Assembly (NCBI GenBank): GCA_021783235.1
Contig: JAJXUD010000034.1
Span: 1 to 47,295, forward strand
From: Myxococcales bacterium
GTDB lineage: Bacteria; Myxococcota; Myxococcia; Myxococcales; JAKAPL01
Reading direction: 5' to 3'
Length of the DNA: 47,295 nucleotides
The translations under genes were made by a program, and so were the position numbers. Shown piece by piece: positions 16,729 through 25,195 of the stretch. Positions within the stretch are counted from its first letter, which is position 1; the number at the start of each line of letters is the position of its first letter. The notes beneath the pieces were generated by a model. It was not told the origin of the DNA. It saw nothing but the letters and a program-made list of their open reading frames with translations, and searched no databases.

Positions 16729-18117
16729 ATGAAATGGGTCCTGCTCTCGGCCGCTGGCGCGCTCGCGCTGGGGCTCTTCGCCTGGCTCTGGCGCGTCTTC
16801 GGCGGAACCTCGCGGGTCGACCTCCTCGTGGCGTTCCGCAACCTCGTTCAGCACCGCCGCCGCTCGGCCTTCCTCGGCGGCGCCATCGCGGCGGTGACCG
16901 CCTTCCTCGTGCTCCTGTCGGGGCTCTCGGCCGGAGTTCGGGAGACGATGCTGCGGACCGCCACGACCCTGATGACCGGCCACATCAACGTGGCCGGCTT
17001 CTACAAGGTCACCGAGGGGATGTCCGCCCCGGTCGTCGCCGACTACGAGAAGGTGCTCGCGGTCGTCCACGAGGCGGTCCCGGAGATGCGCTACGCCGTG
17101 GCGCGCGGCCGCGGCTATGCGAAGGTCGTCTCCGACTCGGGCTCGATGCAGCTCGGCATCAACGGCATCGACGTCCGCGCCGAGCCCGCCTTCGCCGAGG
17201 TGGTCCAGCTCGCCTCGGGGAACCTCGGCGACCTCGCGAAGCCGAACACCCTCCTGCTCTTCGAGAGCCAGGCGAAGAAGCTCGACGTCAAGGTCGGCGA
17301 CATGCTGACCCTCTCGGCGCCCACCACGCGGGGCATCAACAACACGCTCGACGTCCGCCTGATCGGCATCGCCCACGACCTCGGGCTGCTCTCGACCTGG
17401 AACTGCTACATGCCCGCGGAGTCGCTACGGGAGCTCTACCGGCTGAACCCGGGCAGCACCGGGGCCATCCAGCTCCTCCTGCGCGACGACGCGCTCCCGA
17501 ACACCCCCGCGATCATGGCGCGGCTGCGAAAGGCGCTGGAGGCGCGCGGTTACCGGCTGCTCGACCCCGACCCCGAGCCGTTCTTCGTGAAGTTCGACAA
17601 GGTGAACCGCGAGGACTGGACGGGCCAGAAGCTCGACGTCACGAGCTGGGAGGACGAGCTCTCGTTCTTCTCCTGGACGCTCAAGGCGCTGGACGGCCTC
17701 TCCGCGACCCTGCTCGCCATCCTCCTCGCGATCGTCGTCATCGGCATCATGAACACGATGTGGATCGCGATCCGCGAGCGGACGCGGGAGATCGGCACCC
17801 TGCGCGCCATCGGCATGCAGCGCGAGCAGGTGGTCCGGCAGTTCCTCCTCGAGGCGCTGATGCTCGGCCTCGTCGCCACGGTCGCCGGCGTCGTCCTCGG
17901 CGCCGTCGCGGCGGCGGGGCTGAACGCCGCGCGGATCCCCGTGCCCATCGGGGCGCAGATCTTCCTGCTCTCGAACCACCTGTTCTTCGCGGTCCACGCC
18001 GGGACGCTCGCCTCGGCGGTGGCGGCGATCACGCTCGTGACCGGCCTCGCGGCCCTCTACCCCTCGCTGCGAGCGGCGAAGCTGCGCCCCGTCAGCGCCA
18101 TGCAGCACTTCGGCTAG
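16729..18117 (+). CDS. FtsX-like permease, second subunit
   Basis: This 462-residue permease has an ATG with GAGGAG seven bases upstream. It carries an additional hydrophobic helix at residues 2-22 before the standard four-helix FtsX layout (about 45-68, then 320-345, 375-405 and 425-450). The coupling region IRERTREIGTLRAIGMQREQVVRQFL is textbook, and the C-terminus LYPSLRAAKLRPVSAMQHFG is typical of LolE/MacB relatives. The periplasmic domain is of normal length, in contrast with the first permease. It is expected to pair with the first permease and the ATPase in an inner-membrane extraction or efflux complex. Confidence 0.9.
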   Translation: MKWVLLSAAGALALGLFAWLWRVFGGTSRVDLLVAFRNLVQHRRRSAFLGGAIAAVTAFLVLLSGLSAGVRETMLRTATTLMTGHINVAGFYKVTEGMSAPVVADYEKVLAVVHEAVPEMRYAVARGRGYAKVVSDSGSMQLGINGIDVRAEPAFAEVVQLASGNLGDLAKPNTLLLFESQAKKLDVKVGDMLTLSAPTTRGINNTLDVRLIGIAHDLGLLSTWNCYMPAESLRELYRLNPGSTGAIQLLLRDDALPNTPAIMARLRKALEARGYRLLDPDPEPFFVKFDKVNREDWTGQKLDVTSWEDELSFFSWTLKALDGLSATLLAILLAIVVIGIMNTMWIAIRERTREIGTLRAIGMQREQVVRQFLLEALMLGLVATVAGVVLGAVAAAGLNAARIPVPIGAQIFLLSNHLFFAVHAGTLASAVAAITLVTGLAALYPSLRAAKLRPVSAMQHFG

Positions 18118-18126
18118 GAGCCCCCC

Positions 18127-18912
18127 GTGCGAATCCTCCCAACAGCGCTTCTCGCGGTCTCGCTCTTCGGCCCGGGCGCCTCCGCCCTCGCCGAAGGGCC
18201 GCTCACGCAGGCGCAGATGGTCGATCTGCTCCGCCGCGTGGACGAGCGGCAGAACAGCCAGGGCGATTACCGATCGATCGCCTACATGGTGCAGAAGGAG
18301 AAGGACAAGGTCGACGTCGCCTACCAGCTCGAGATCCTGCGCCGGAGCCAGGACCAGAAGTTCGTCCTCCTCTTTCTCCAGCCGAAGACCTCCGAGGGGC
18401 AAGGTTACCTTCGGGTGGATTCGAACCTCTGGTTCTACGACCCGTCCGTCGGCCGCTGGGAGCGGCGGACGGAGCGCGAGCGGATCGGCGGCACCAACTC
18501 CCGCCGGTCCGACTTCGACGAGTCGCGTCTCGCCCAGGAGTACGATCCGAAGTGGGTCGGCGAGGCGAAGCTCGGGAAGTACGACGCGATCGTCCTGGAG
18601 CTCCACGGCAAGGAGGGCATCGACCTCGCCTTCCCGGTGGTCAAGATCTGGATCGACCGCGACAACGAGAACGTGCTCAAGCGGCAGGAGTTCGCCCTGT
18701 CGGGCCGGCTGATGCGGACGAGCTACTACCCCAAGTGGGCGAAGGCGTGGTCGGAGAGCAAGCACGCCGAGGTCTGGTTCGCGCAGGAGATCCGCTTTTA
18801 CGACGAGATCGAGAAGGAGAACTCCACCTACATCGCCATCCAGTCGGTCGATCTGAAGCCGCTGCCCCCGAACGTCTTCACCAAGGCCTGGCTCGAAGAG
18901 AAGAGCCGCTGA
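18127..18912 (+). CDS. LolA-like periplasmic protein (outer membrane lipoprotein-sorting family)
   Basis: This 261-residue protein starts at a GTG with GGAG six bases upstream and has a cleavable signal (about 1-22, ending SALAE). The mature part fits the LolA-like family with an open beta-sheet: IAYMVQKEKDKVDVAYQLEILRR, FLQPKTSEGQGYLRVDSNLWFYDPSVGRWER, DFDESRLAQEY, and repeated strand blocks to the end. These proteins carry a hydrophobic ligand, a lipid or lipidated protein, across the periplasm. Placed between permeases and an outer-membrane barrel, it is the natural shuttle of the system. It is distinct from housekeeping LolA in being longer and operon-bound. Confidence 0.88.
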   Translation: MRILPTALLAVSLFGPGASALAEGPLTQAQMVDLLRRVDERQNSQGDYRSIAYMVQKEKDKVDVAYQLEILRRSQDQKFVLLFLQPKTSEGQGYLRVDSNLWFYDPSVGRWERRTERERIGGTNSRRSDFDESRLAQEYDPKWVGEAKLGKYDAIVLELHGKEGIDLAFPVVKIWIDRDNENVLKRQEFALSGRLMRTSYYPKWAKAWSESKHAEVWFAQEIRFYDEIEKENSTYIAIQSVDLKPLPPNVFTKAWLEEKSR

Positions 18913-18930
18913 GGCGGCGGAGGAGGGGTC

Positions 18931-20460
18931 GTGATCGGACCGCTGTTCGCCTTGGCCGTCGCCCTGTCGCCTCCGGCGCCGGGCGCCGACGCCGGTACGC
19001 CCGACCGTCCCAGCGAAGAGGATCTCTTCGGGACGTCGGGGCCGCCCGACCAGTCGCCGGAGCCGCTGCCAGGCGACGGCGGCCTCGAGCCGCGACCCGG
19101 CGAACAGGAGATCTTCGGCGTGCCCGTGGCGGGCCCGGCGGCGGACGCGGGGGTGGAGTCGAGCGAGAAGGCCCGCGATCAGGCGATCCTCGTGGACAAG
19201 CTCCCCTACGAGGCCGAGGATCTGGCGCCCTCGAACCCGCTCACGGTCGGCGGACTGCTCTACCTCCGCACGCAGCTCTCGGCTTCCCAGGGGCAGCCTC
19301 CGAGCCAGTACTACCTCTCGGCGCCGTCGCTGATGGACACCTACCTCGACGCGCGGCCGAACGACCGGGTGCGCGGCTTCGTCCTCGTCCGCACCCTCTT
19401 CGATCCCACCTTCAACCCGAATCAGCCGACTCCGGCGGGCCTCGTGCCGCCGTCGGTCGCGAACCCCGACTTCCTCCTCGACCAGATGTGGATCAAGTTC
19501 GACGTGGCCCACGAGGTCTTCGTCACCGCGGGCCGCCAGCACGTCAAGTGGGGCGCCGCCCACTTCTGGTTTCCGAACGACCTCCTGAACCCCGTGCGCC
19601 TCCAGCCGCTCGCCGTCTTCGACCAGCGGACCGGCGTCACGATGATCAAGGCGAACCTGCCGCTCTCCGACGAGCACCTGAACGTCTACGGCATGGGGCT
19701 CTTCGAGGGCTACCAGCCCGCCGATCAGCTCGGCGCCCTCGGCGGCGCGGCGCGGGTCGAGTACGTCCTCGGTGCGGCGGAGGTCGGGGTCGACATGGTC
19801 GGGAGCGAGGGGATGCACAACCGCTACGGCGGCGACCTCTCCTTCGGCATCCTGGACGTCGACCTCTATGCCGAGTGGGCCTTCACCGACGGCATCGACG
19901 TCCCGCTCTGGAAGCTCCAGCCGTTGCCGCCGGGCTTTCCGCCGGGGCTCTCCCCGCTGCCCGGAATCCCCGAGGAGGTCGCCTCGCCCGGCTACCGGCC
20001 GCAGGTCGCGACGGGCGCGAACTACTCGCTCCGCTACGGGAACAACCGAGTGCTCACCTTCGGCGCGGAGTATTTCTACAACGGCTTCGGCTACACCGAT
20101 CCGTCCATCTACCCGCTGCTCTTCCTCACGGGCGACGCGACGTTCTTCTACCTCGGCCAGCAGTACCTCGGGCTCTACCTCCTCGCCGACAAGCCGGGCT
20201 CCTGGTACAATTCGACGATCAACCTCTCGACCATCGGCAACCTCTCGGACCACAGCTGGATCAGCCGGATCGACTTCTTCCAGATGGTGCTCACGCACCT
20301 GCGGGTCGAGGCGTTCGCCCAGGTTCACTACGGTGGCGACGGAGAGTTTCACCTGAGCCTGAACCTGCCGGCCTCGTCGTTCGGGGGCGTCTCGATCCCC
20401 GCCATCCAGGTCGGCGCGCCCGTCTTCGACACCGGCCTCGCGCTCCGGATGGCCTTCTGA
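18931..20460 (+). CDS. Outer-membrane beta-barrel protein with acidic FG motifs
   Basis: This 509-residue protein starts at a GTG after a strong purine-rich ribosome site (GGAGGAGGGG). A signal peptide is followed by a disordered acidic Pro-rich stretch with two similar short motifs, SEEDLFG (28-34) and GEQEIFG (57-63). From about residue 85 the sequence alternates hydrophobic and polar residues with many aromatics and ends in phenylalanine (LALRMAF), as Bam-inserted barrels do. Blocks such as ITAGRQHVKWG-like text (VTAGRQHVKWGAAHFWFPND) recall DUF1302-type or porin-like barrels. It closes the operon and is inferred to be the outer-membrane receiver or exit for cargo brought by the LolA-like protein. 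The FG motifs may dock a periplasmic partner. Confidence 0.75.
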   Translation: MIGPLFALAVALSPPAPGADAGTPDRPSEEDLFGTSGPPDQSPEPLPGDGGLEPRPGEQEIFGVPVAGPAADAGVESSEKARDQAILVDKLPYEAEDLAPSNPLTVGGLLYLRTQLSASQGQPPSQYYLSAPSLMDTYLDARPNDRVRGFVLVRTLFDPTFNPNQPTPAGLVPPSVANPDFLLDQMWIKFDVAHEVFVTAGRQHVKWGAAHFWFPNDLLNPVRLQPLAVFDQRTGVTMIKANLPLSDEHLNVYGMGLFEGYQPADQLGALGGAARVEYVLGAAEVGVDMVGSEGMHNRYGGDLSFGILDVDLYAEWAFTDGIDVPLWKLQPLPPGFPPGLSPLPGIPEEVASPGYRPQVATGANYSLRYGNNRVLTFGAEYFYNGFGYTDPSIYPLLFLTGDATFFYLGQQYLGLYLLADKPGSWYNSTINLSTIGNLSDHSWISRIDFFQMVLTHLRVEAFAQVHYGGDGEFHLSLNLPASSFGGVSIPAIQVGAPVFDTGLALRMAF

Positions 20461-20580
20461 GCCTCGCCCAGCTCGTGCCGCGCCTCGGGCGGCGCCCATC
20501 TCCAGCCGCGCGCGGACGGAGCCATGGACGTCGTCCACGACCGTGGTGGGCCGCTCGATTGACAGCGGCCGGGCGCTCGG

Positions 20581-22773
20581 GTGAACGTCTGCCGCGTGAC
20601 TCGTCGAATCGTCGCCCTCGCCGCGCTCGGGGCCGTTCTCTCCTGCGGCCCCGAGAACCCGGCGCACCCGGGGATCGGGCAGTTCGAGAGCGAGGGGCAG
20701 GCGGCGACGGTCTGCGCGTCGGGATCGACGGTCGAGGGGGTCGACGTCTCCGACTACCAGGGCACGATCGATTGGGCCTCGGTCGCCTCCTCGGGCCGGA
20801 AGTTCGGCTTCGCGAAGGCGACCCAGGGGACTTACTTCCAGGCGACGACGACCTTCCCCGCCAACTGGTCGGGGATGAAGGCCGCGGGGATGTACCGCGG
20901 CGCCTACCACTGGCTCGACGGCTCCAACGGCGGCGCGGCCCAGGCCGACTACTACCTCGCCTACGTGGGCCAGCTGGGGGCCGCGGGGGATCTGCCGCCC
21001 ACGATCGACTGGGAGTGCAACGACACGAGCTGCGGCAACGCCGCCGCCGCCTCGACGGCGCAGGACATCCAGGTGGCGCAGGACTTCATCGCGGAGATCA
21101 AGGCGAAGACCGGCCTGCCCACCATCATCTACACGGACCCGGGCTTCTGGAACGGCATCGGCGCGCCGAGCGGCTTTGGCAACGCCATCCTCTGGATCGC
21201 GAACATCGGGGTCGGCTGCCCGGACGTCCCTTCGCCCTGGTCGAGCTGGAGCTTCTGGCAGTACAGCTGGACCGGGGCCGTCCCCGGGATCACGAGCGGC
21301 AGCTGCGATCTCGATCAGTTCAACGGGACGGAGAGCCAGCTCGGGCAGCTCGGCGGTGACGGTGGGACGCCCCCGTCCGGGCAGGGCGGCGGTGATGGTG
21401 GGACGCCCCCGCCCCAGGCCGGGCCGCTCGCCCAGCTGGATGGAAACGATGCGATCACCCTGGTCAACTGGCCCGACCAGCACGTCGAGGCCTTCGTCCA
21501 GACGCCCGCGGGGGACGAGGAGCACCTCTGGACCAGCGGAACCGGAGACTCCTGGATGGGGCCCGACAAGCTCGACTCGGGCGCGACGTGCGGCTCGGCC
21601 GCGGCGTTCTGGGGCTCCCCCTGGAGCTACCCCGAGCTGTTCAGCCCCCTCGCGAGCGGATCCACGGGGTCCCTCTGGTGGACGAGCAGCAGCAGCTCCT
21701 GGAACGGCTACCAGCCGTTCGGCGGCCCGGGTCTCTCCCACCTGTCCACGCTGGTCTGGCTCGACGGCCACACCGAGGTCTTCGGGCTCGATCCGGCTGG
21801 CGCCGTCCAGTACCAAGACTGGGACGTCGCGACGGGCGCCTGGTCCGGCTGGCAGAGCCTGGGCGGCTCGCTGATGACCGGGGTGGGACCGATCGTCTGG
21901 ACCAAGGGCACCGGCGAGATCTTCGGCACGGCGCCGGACGGCACCGTCCATCACGTCTGGTCCGGCACCGGCGCGGGCTACACGAACGGCTGGTCGGCCT
22001 GGCAGCAGCTCGGCACGGGGACCATGACCTCCCGGCCGGTTCCGGTCCGCTGGCCGGACGGCCACGTCGAGGTCTTCGCGACGGGGGGCGACGGCCAGCT
22101 CTACCACGAGGCCTTCAGCTTCAGCAGCGGCTGGCCGACCAGCTTTCAGCCGCTGAGCCCCGGCTTCACCATCATCGGCGAGCCGTCGGCCATCATGGGC
22201 CCGAACGGCGCCGAGCTGTTCGCCCGCGACGCGCAGGGCTACGTCGTCCAGCTCTCGTACGGCAGCGGCGGCTGGGGCTCCTTCTCGCGAATCGGCAGCC
22301 AGACGTCGCAGTCCGATCCCTTCGGCTGGATTCGGGGCGACGGGAACGCCGAGGTCTTCGCCATCGATGCCTCCGGAGCGCTCGTGGCGGCGCTGCGGAC
22401 CGGAACGACCTGGGGAAACTGGTCGACCCTCTCGACGGGCGTCGATCCGTGCGCCGCCGTCATCCACAGCGTCGGCGGCTCGAGCGGCGGATCCAGCGGC
22501 GGCGGCTCGACGACCGGCGGCGGCAGCAGCTCTGGCGGCGCCACCTCTGGAGGTTCGACGGGCTCGAACGCCGGCGGAGGGACCAGCGGGACTGGGACGA
22601 CCGGCGGCACGTCGCCCGGAGTGTCGGGCGCGGGCACGACCGGCGGGGCGCCCGGGCCGACGGCCATCCGGTCGGCGGCTGGTTGCGGCTGCAGCTCGGA
22701 GCCGGGTGGAGCCTTCTCGGCGCTCTTGCTCCTCGGCCTCTGGTCGATCCGGCGTCGCCGGCTCGCGCGTTAG
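20581..22773 (+). CDS. GH25 muramidase joined to a lectin-like beta-propeller, MYXO-CTERM tail
   Basis: The 730-residue frame opens at GTG; a second GTG five codons later is equally possible. A lipoprotein-like signal ends at Cys22 (VLSC). Residues about 51-255 are a GH25 lysozyme: VEGVDVSDYQGTIDW with Asp55/Asp58, and TIDWE with Asp143/Glu145. A Gly/Pro linker leads to six or so related blades (about 280-620), such as VLVWPDGHVEVFA-like repeats (LVWLDGHTEVFGLD, VRWPDGHVEVFATG), resembling PLL/fucose-lectin propellers. A Gly/Ser/Thr-rich wall-spanning stretch precedes SAAGCGCSS, a hydrophobic helix and RRRR, the MYXO-CTERM sorting signal. It is inferred to be a surface-displayed enzyme that binds glycans and cleaves peptidoglycan, possibly of prey. 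Having both a lipobox and a C-terminal sorting signal is odd. Confidence 0.85.
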   Translation: MNVCRVTRRIVALAALGAVLSCGPENPAHPGIGQFESEGQAATVCASGSTVEGVDVSDYQGTIDWASVASSGRKFGFAKATQGTYFQATTTFPANWSGMKAAGMYRGAYHWLDGSNGGAAQADYYLAYVGQLGAAGDLPPTIDWECNDTSCGNAAAASTAQDIQVAQDFIAEIKAKTGLPTIIYTDPGFWNGIGAPSGFGNAILWIANIGVGCPDVPSPWSSWSFWQYSWTGAVPGITSGSCDLDQFNGTESQLGQLGGDGGTPPSGQGGGDGGTPPPQAGPLAQLDGNDAITLVNWPDQHVEAFVQTPAGDEEHLWTSGTGDSWMGPDKLDSGATCGSAAAFWGSPWSYPELFSPLASGSTGSLWWTSSSSSWNGYQPFGGPGLSHLSTLVWLDGHTEVFGLDPAGAVQYQDWDVATGAWSGWQSLGGSLMTGVGPIVWTKGTGEIFGTAPDGTVHHVWSGTGAGYTNGWSAWQQLGTGTMTSRPVPVRWPDGHVEVFATGGDGQLYHEAFSFSSGWPTSFQPLSPGFTIIGEPSAIMGPNGAELFARDAQGYVVQLSYGSGGWGSFSRIGSQTSQSDPFGWIRGDGNAEVFAIDASGALVAALRTGTTWGNWSTLSTGVDPCAAVIHSVGGSSGGSSGGGSTTGGGSSSGGATSGGSTGSNAGGGTSGTGTTGGTSPGVSGAGTTGGAPGPTAIRSAAGCGCSSEPGGAFSALLLLGLWSIRRRRLAR

Positions 22774-24746
22774 CCGAGCGCGGCGAGCTGCTCGCTCGCC
22801 TCCGTCCAGCGGGCGACGAGCCCATCGAGCTCCAGCTGCGCGGCCCGGTGGGCGTCGAGCAGCGGCCGCGCCCGGGCGAAATCGGCGTAGACCGCGGGGT
22901 CGGCGAGCTGTTGCTCGGCCGCCTTCTTCTCCGCTTCGAGCTCGGTGATCCGCGCCTCCAGCCTCGCGATCTCGGTCCGCAGCGGTCGTTCGCGCGCGCT
23001 GCGCGCCTGCCTCGCCTCCGCCTCGTCCCGCCGTCGCTCGCGCTCGGCCCGCTTCGCCGCCGGAGGGGCCGGGGCGACCTCGGGCGCGCTCCGGCGCCGC
23101 GCGAGCTCGAGGTACTCGTCCAGGTTCCCGGGCCAGGCGTCGAGGCCCCCGGTGCCCACCTCCCAGACGTGCGTCGCGAGCTGGTTCGCGAAGCTCTTGT
23201 TGTGCGAGACGAAGAGAAGCGTCCCGTCATAGCCGCGGAGCGCCTCGATGAGGGCTTCGGACGAGGTGATGTCGAGGTGGTTCGTCGGCTCGTCGAGGAG
23301 GAGGAAATTGGTCGGGAGGAGCAGGAGCTTCGCGAGCGCGACTCGGGCCCGCTCGCCGCCCGAGAGCACCCGGACCGGCTTCTCGACGTCGTCGCCGCTG
23401 AAGAGGAAGAGGCCCGCGAGGCTTCGGATGTGGCTCTCGGAGCGATCGGGCGAGACCTCCCAGAGCGTCTCGAGGATCGTCTTCGCGGGGTCGAGCGTGC
23501 CCGTCCGCGCGTTGCCTCGGGGCGCGGTGGGGAGCTCCCCCTGCGCGAAGTGGTGCTGAGCGAAGTAGGCCGCGAGGACTCCCGGGCCGATCCTGATCTC
23601 GCCCGCGTCGGCCGGCAGCTCTCCCGCGACGAGGCGCAGCAGCGTGCTCTTGCCCGCCCCGTTGGCGCCCACCACCGCGACCCGCTGGCCGCGGAGGATC
23701 TGGCCGGTCGCCTCGCGGTAGACGACCTTCTCCCCGAAGGCCTTGCGCACCCCGCCCAGCGAGACGACCTCCTTCCCCGACCGCGGGACCTCGCCGAAGC
23801 GGAAGGAGAGGGTCTTGCGGTGCTCGCGCACCTCGATCGCGTCCATCCGCTCGAGCATCTTGCGGCGGCTCTGCGCCTGGCTGGCCTTGGTCGCCTTGGC
23901 GCCGAAGCGGTCGATGAACGACTGGAGCTCCTCGCGGCGCTTCTCCTGCCTCGTGGCCTCGGCGATGAGCCGCTCCTCCTCCTCGGCGCGGGCCGCGAGG
24001 TAGTCGCGGTACTTGCCCGGGTAGCTTCGCAGCCCCTCGATCTCGAGGGAGGCGATGCGATCGATCTGCCGATCGAGGAACTCTCGGTCGTGGCAGACGA
24101 GGACGAGCGCCTTCCGGCTCTCCCGCAGGAAGGCGTCGAACCATTCGACGGTCGGGACGTCCAGGTGGTTCGTCGGTTCGTCGAGCAGCAAGAGCTCGGG
24201 ATCCTGGAGGAGCAGCCCAGCGAGCGCGGCGCGCATCCGCCAGCCGCCGGAGAGCCGGTCGGTCGGTCGGTCGAGGTCGGCGCGGTCGAAGCCCAGCCCG
24301 ATGAGGATCCGCTCGGCTCGATGGCGCCCGAAGCGTTCGTCGAACTGCTCGAGCTCGGCGTGCAGATCGGCGAGCTCCTGGGCGAGGGCGAGCTGGTCGG
24401 CCTCCGAGGCGTCCTCGCGGCCGAGCTCGTCCTCGACCGCGCGCAGCCGCTCCTCGAGCCGGCCGCGGCCGGGCACCGAGGCCAGGACCGTCTGGACGAG
24501 TGGCCCGGTTGGGAGCTGGACGAGATCCTGCGAGAGGTGGCCGATTCGGGCGCCGCGCGCGACCTGGACCGCCCCCGAGTCGGCCGTTGCCTCCCCCGCG
24601 AGGATTCGAAGCAGGGTCGACTTTCCGGTGCCGTTGGGGCCGATGAGGCCGATCCGCTCGCCAGGGGAGATGGCGAGATTCGCCCGCTCGAAGAGGACGC
24701 GGGGGCCGAACGAGAGCGAGAGATCGCGGGCGACGAGGAGGCTCAT
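22770..24746 (-). CDS. ABC-F family ATPase (Uup/EttA-like)
   Basis: The 658-residue start at MSLLVARDLSLSFGPRVLF matches where ABC-F proteins begin. Two ATPase halves are present: Walker A GPNGTGKS (36-43) with signature LSGGWRMRAALAGLLL and LLLDEPTNHLD, then GANGAGKS with LSGGERARVALAKLLL and again LLLDEPTNHLD. Between them lies the ABC-F linker (RLIAEATRQEKRREELQSFI), which inserts at the ribosomal E site. A C-terminal charged coiled coil of about 100 residues favours the Uup-type subgroup. It is a soluble translation factor or ribosome-protection protein, not a transporter. The stop codon overlaps that of the convergent GH25 gene by four bases. Confidence 0.92.
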   Translation of the reverse strand: MSLLVARDLSLSFGPRVLFERANLAISPGERIGLIGPNGTGKSTLLRILAGEATADSGAVQVARGARIGHLSQDLVQLPTGPLVQTVLASVPGRGRLEERLRAVEDELGREDASEADQLALAQELADLHAELEQFDERFGRHRAERILIGLGFDRADLDRPTDRLSGGWRMRAALAGLLLQDPELLLLDEPTNHLDVPTVEWFDAFLRESRKALVLVCHDREFLDRQIDRIASLEIEGLRSYPGKYRDYLAARAEEEERLIAEATRQEKRREELQSFIDRFGAKATKASQAQSRRKMLERMDAIEVREHRKTLSFRFGEVPRSGKEVVSLGGVRKAFGEKVVYREATGQILRGQRVAVVGANGAGKSTLLRLVAGELPADAGEIRIGPGVLAAYFAQHHFAQGELPTAPRGNARTGTLDPAKTILETLWEVSPDRSESHIRSLAGLFLFSGDDVEKPVRVLSGGERARVALAKLLLLPTNFLLLDEPTNHLDITSSEALIEALRGYDGTLLFVSHNKSFANQLATHVWEVGTGGLDAWPGNLDEYLELARRRSAPEVAPAPPAAKRAERERRRDEAEARQARSARERPLRTEIARLEARITELEAEKKAAEQQLADPAVYADFARARPLLDAHRAAQLELDGLVARWTEASEQLAALG

Positions 24747-24851
24747 GGGGAGCCGCTTGTCATAGTCGGCGCCGCCCCCCTTCCTCAAGCCCCGCCGCGG
24801 GCAGCCAGGGACCGGGGAGGCGACCGGACCCTGGCTGCGCGGCGATTCGAG

Positions 24852-25058
24852 CTACTTCTGGACGGGCGCGGCCGGCCGAGCCGACGGCCGGACGTGGCGG
24901 ACCGCCGGGCGGCTGCTCTTCTGGGTCTTCTGGGGCCGGACGCGGCGGCTCTCGGCGCGGACGGTCTTCTGCGCGGCCACCGGGCTCGCGAAGGCGGTGC
25001 CGGTGAGGCCGATGAGGGGGAGGGCGAGCGTGGCGGCGAGGGCGATCTTCTTGAACAT
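24852..25058 (-). CDS. Small secreted basic peptide
   Basis: This 68-residue product starts at an ATG with a good GGAGA ribosome site. It has a clear Sec signal peptide (KKIALAATLALPLIGLTG then TAFA-SPVA). The mature part is about 43 residues, rich in Arg, Lys, Pro and Ser with no acidic run and one Glu. It has repeated short motifs (RRVRP, RHVRP, SARP, SRPA), suggesting a disordered polycationic peptide. Possible roles are envelope polyanion binding, nucleic acid binding or an antimicrobial action; nothing in the sequence decides. It stands alone between the ABC-F gene and the dehydrogenase unit. Confidence 0.65.
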   Translation of the reverse strand: MFKKIALAATLALPLIGLTGTAFASPVAAQKTVRAESRRVRPQKTQKSSRPAVRHVRPSARPAAPVQK

Positions 25059-25195
25059 GGCGTTCTCCGTCTGTTGGGCGGCTCTTTCGGGGCCGCGCGT
25101 CTGTCAGGGGGTTCAGCATCGGGCGTGCCAGCGCCGACGGCCGTCGCGACGGGGGGTTGCGGGCTCTCCGCGAAGCGGCGGCGGGGAGAAGCGCC

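Noticed and set aside
20559-20596. TTGACA at 20559-20564 as the promoter of the GH25 gene
   Set aside because: No acceptable -10 box occurs 16-19 bases downstream, and the expected position falls on the start codon region.
16692-22467. Very long open frames overlapping the export operon and GH25 genes on both strands (more than 1,500 codons each)
   Set aside because: Their products are Arg/Pro/Gly-rich with no motif, and they run through well-supported genes in other frames. They result from the high third-position GC and scarcity of stop codons.
22481-22660. GGC/AGC-rich repeats near the end of the GH25 gene considered as a tandem DNA element
   Set aside because: They encode the Gly/Ser/Thr linker that precedes the MYXO-CTERM tail. 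The same composition is seen in other lipoprotein linkers of the window.
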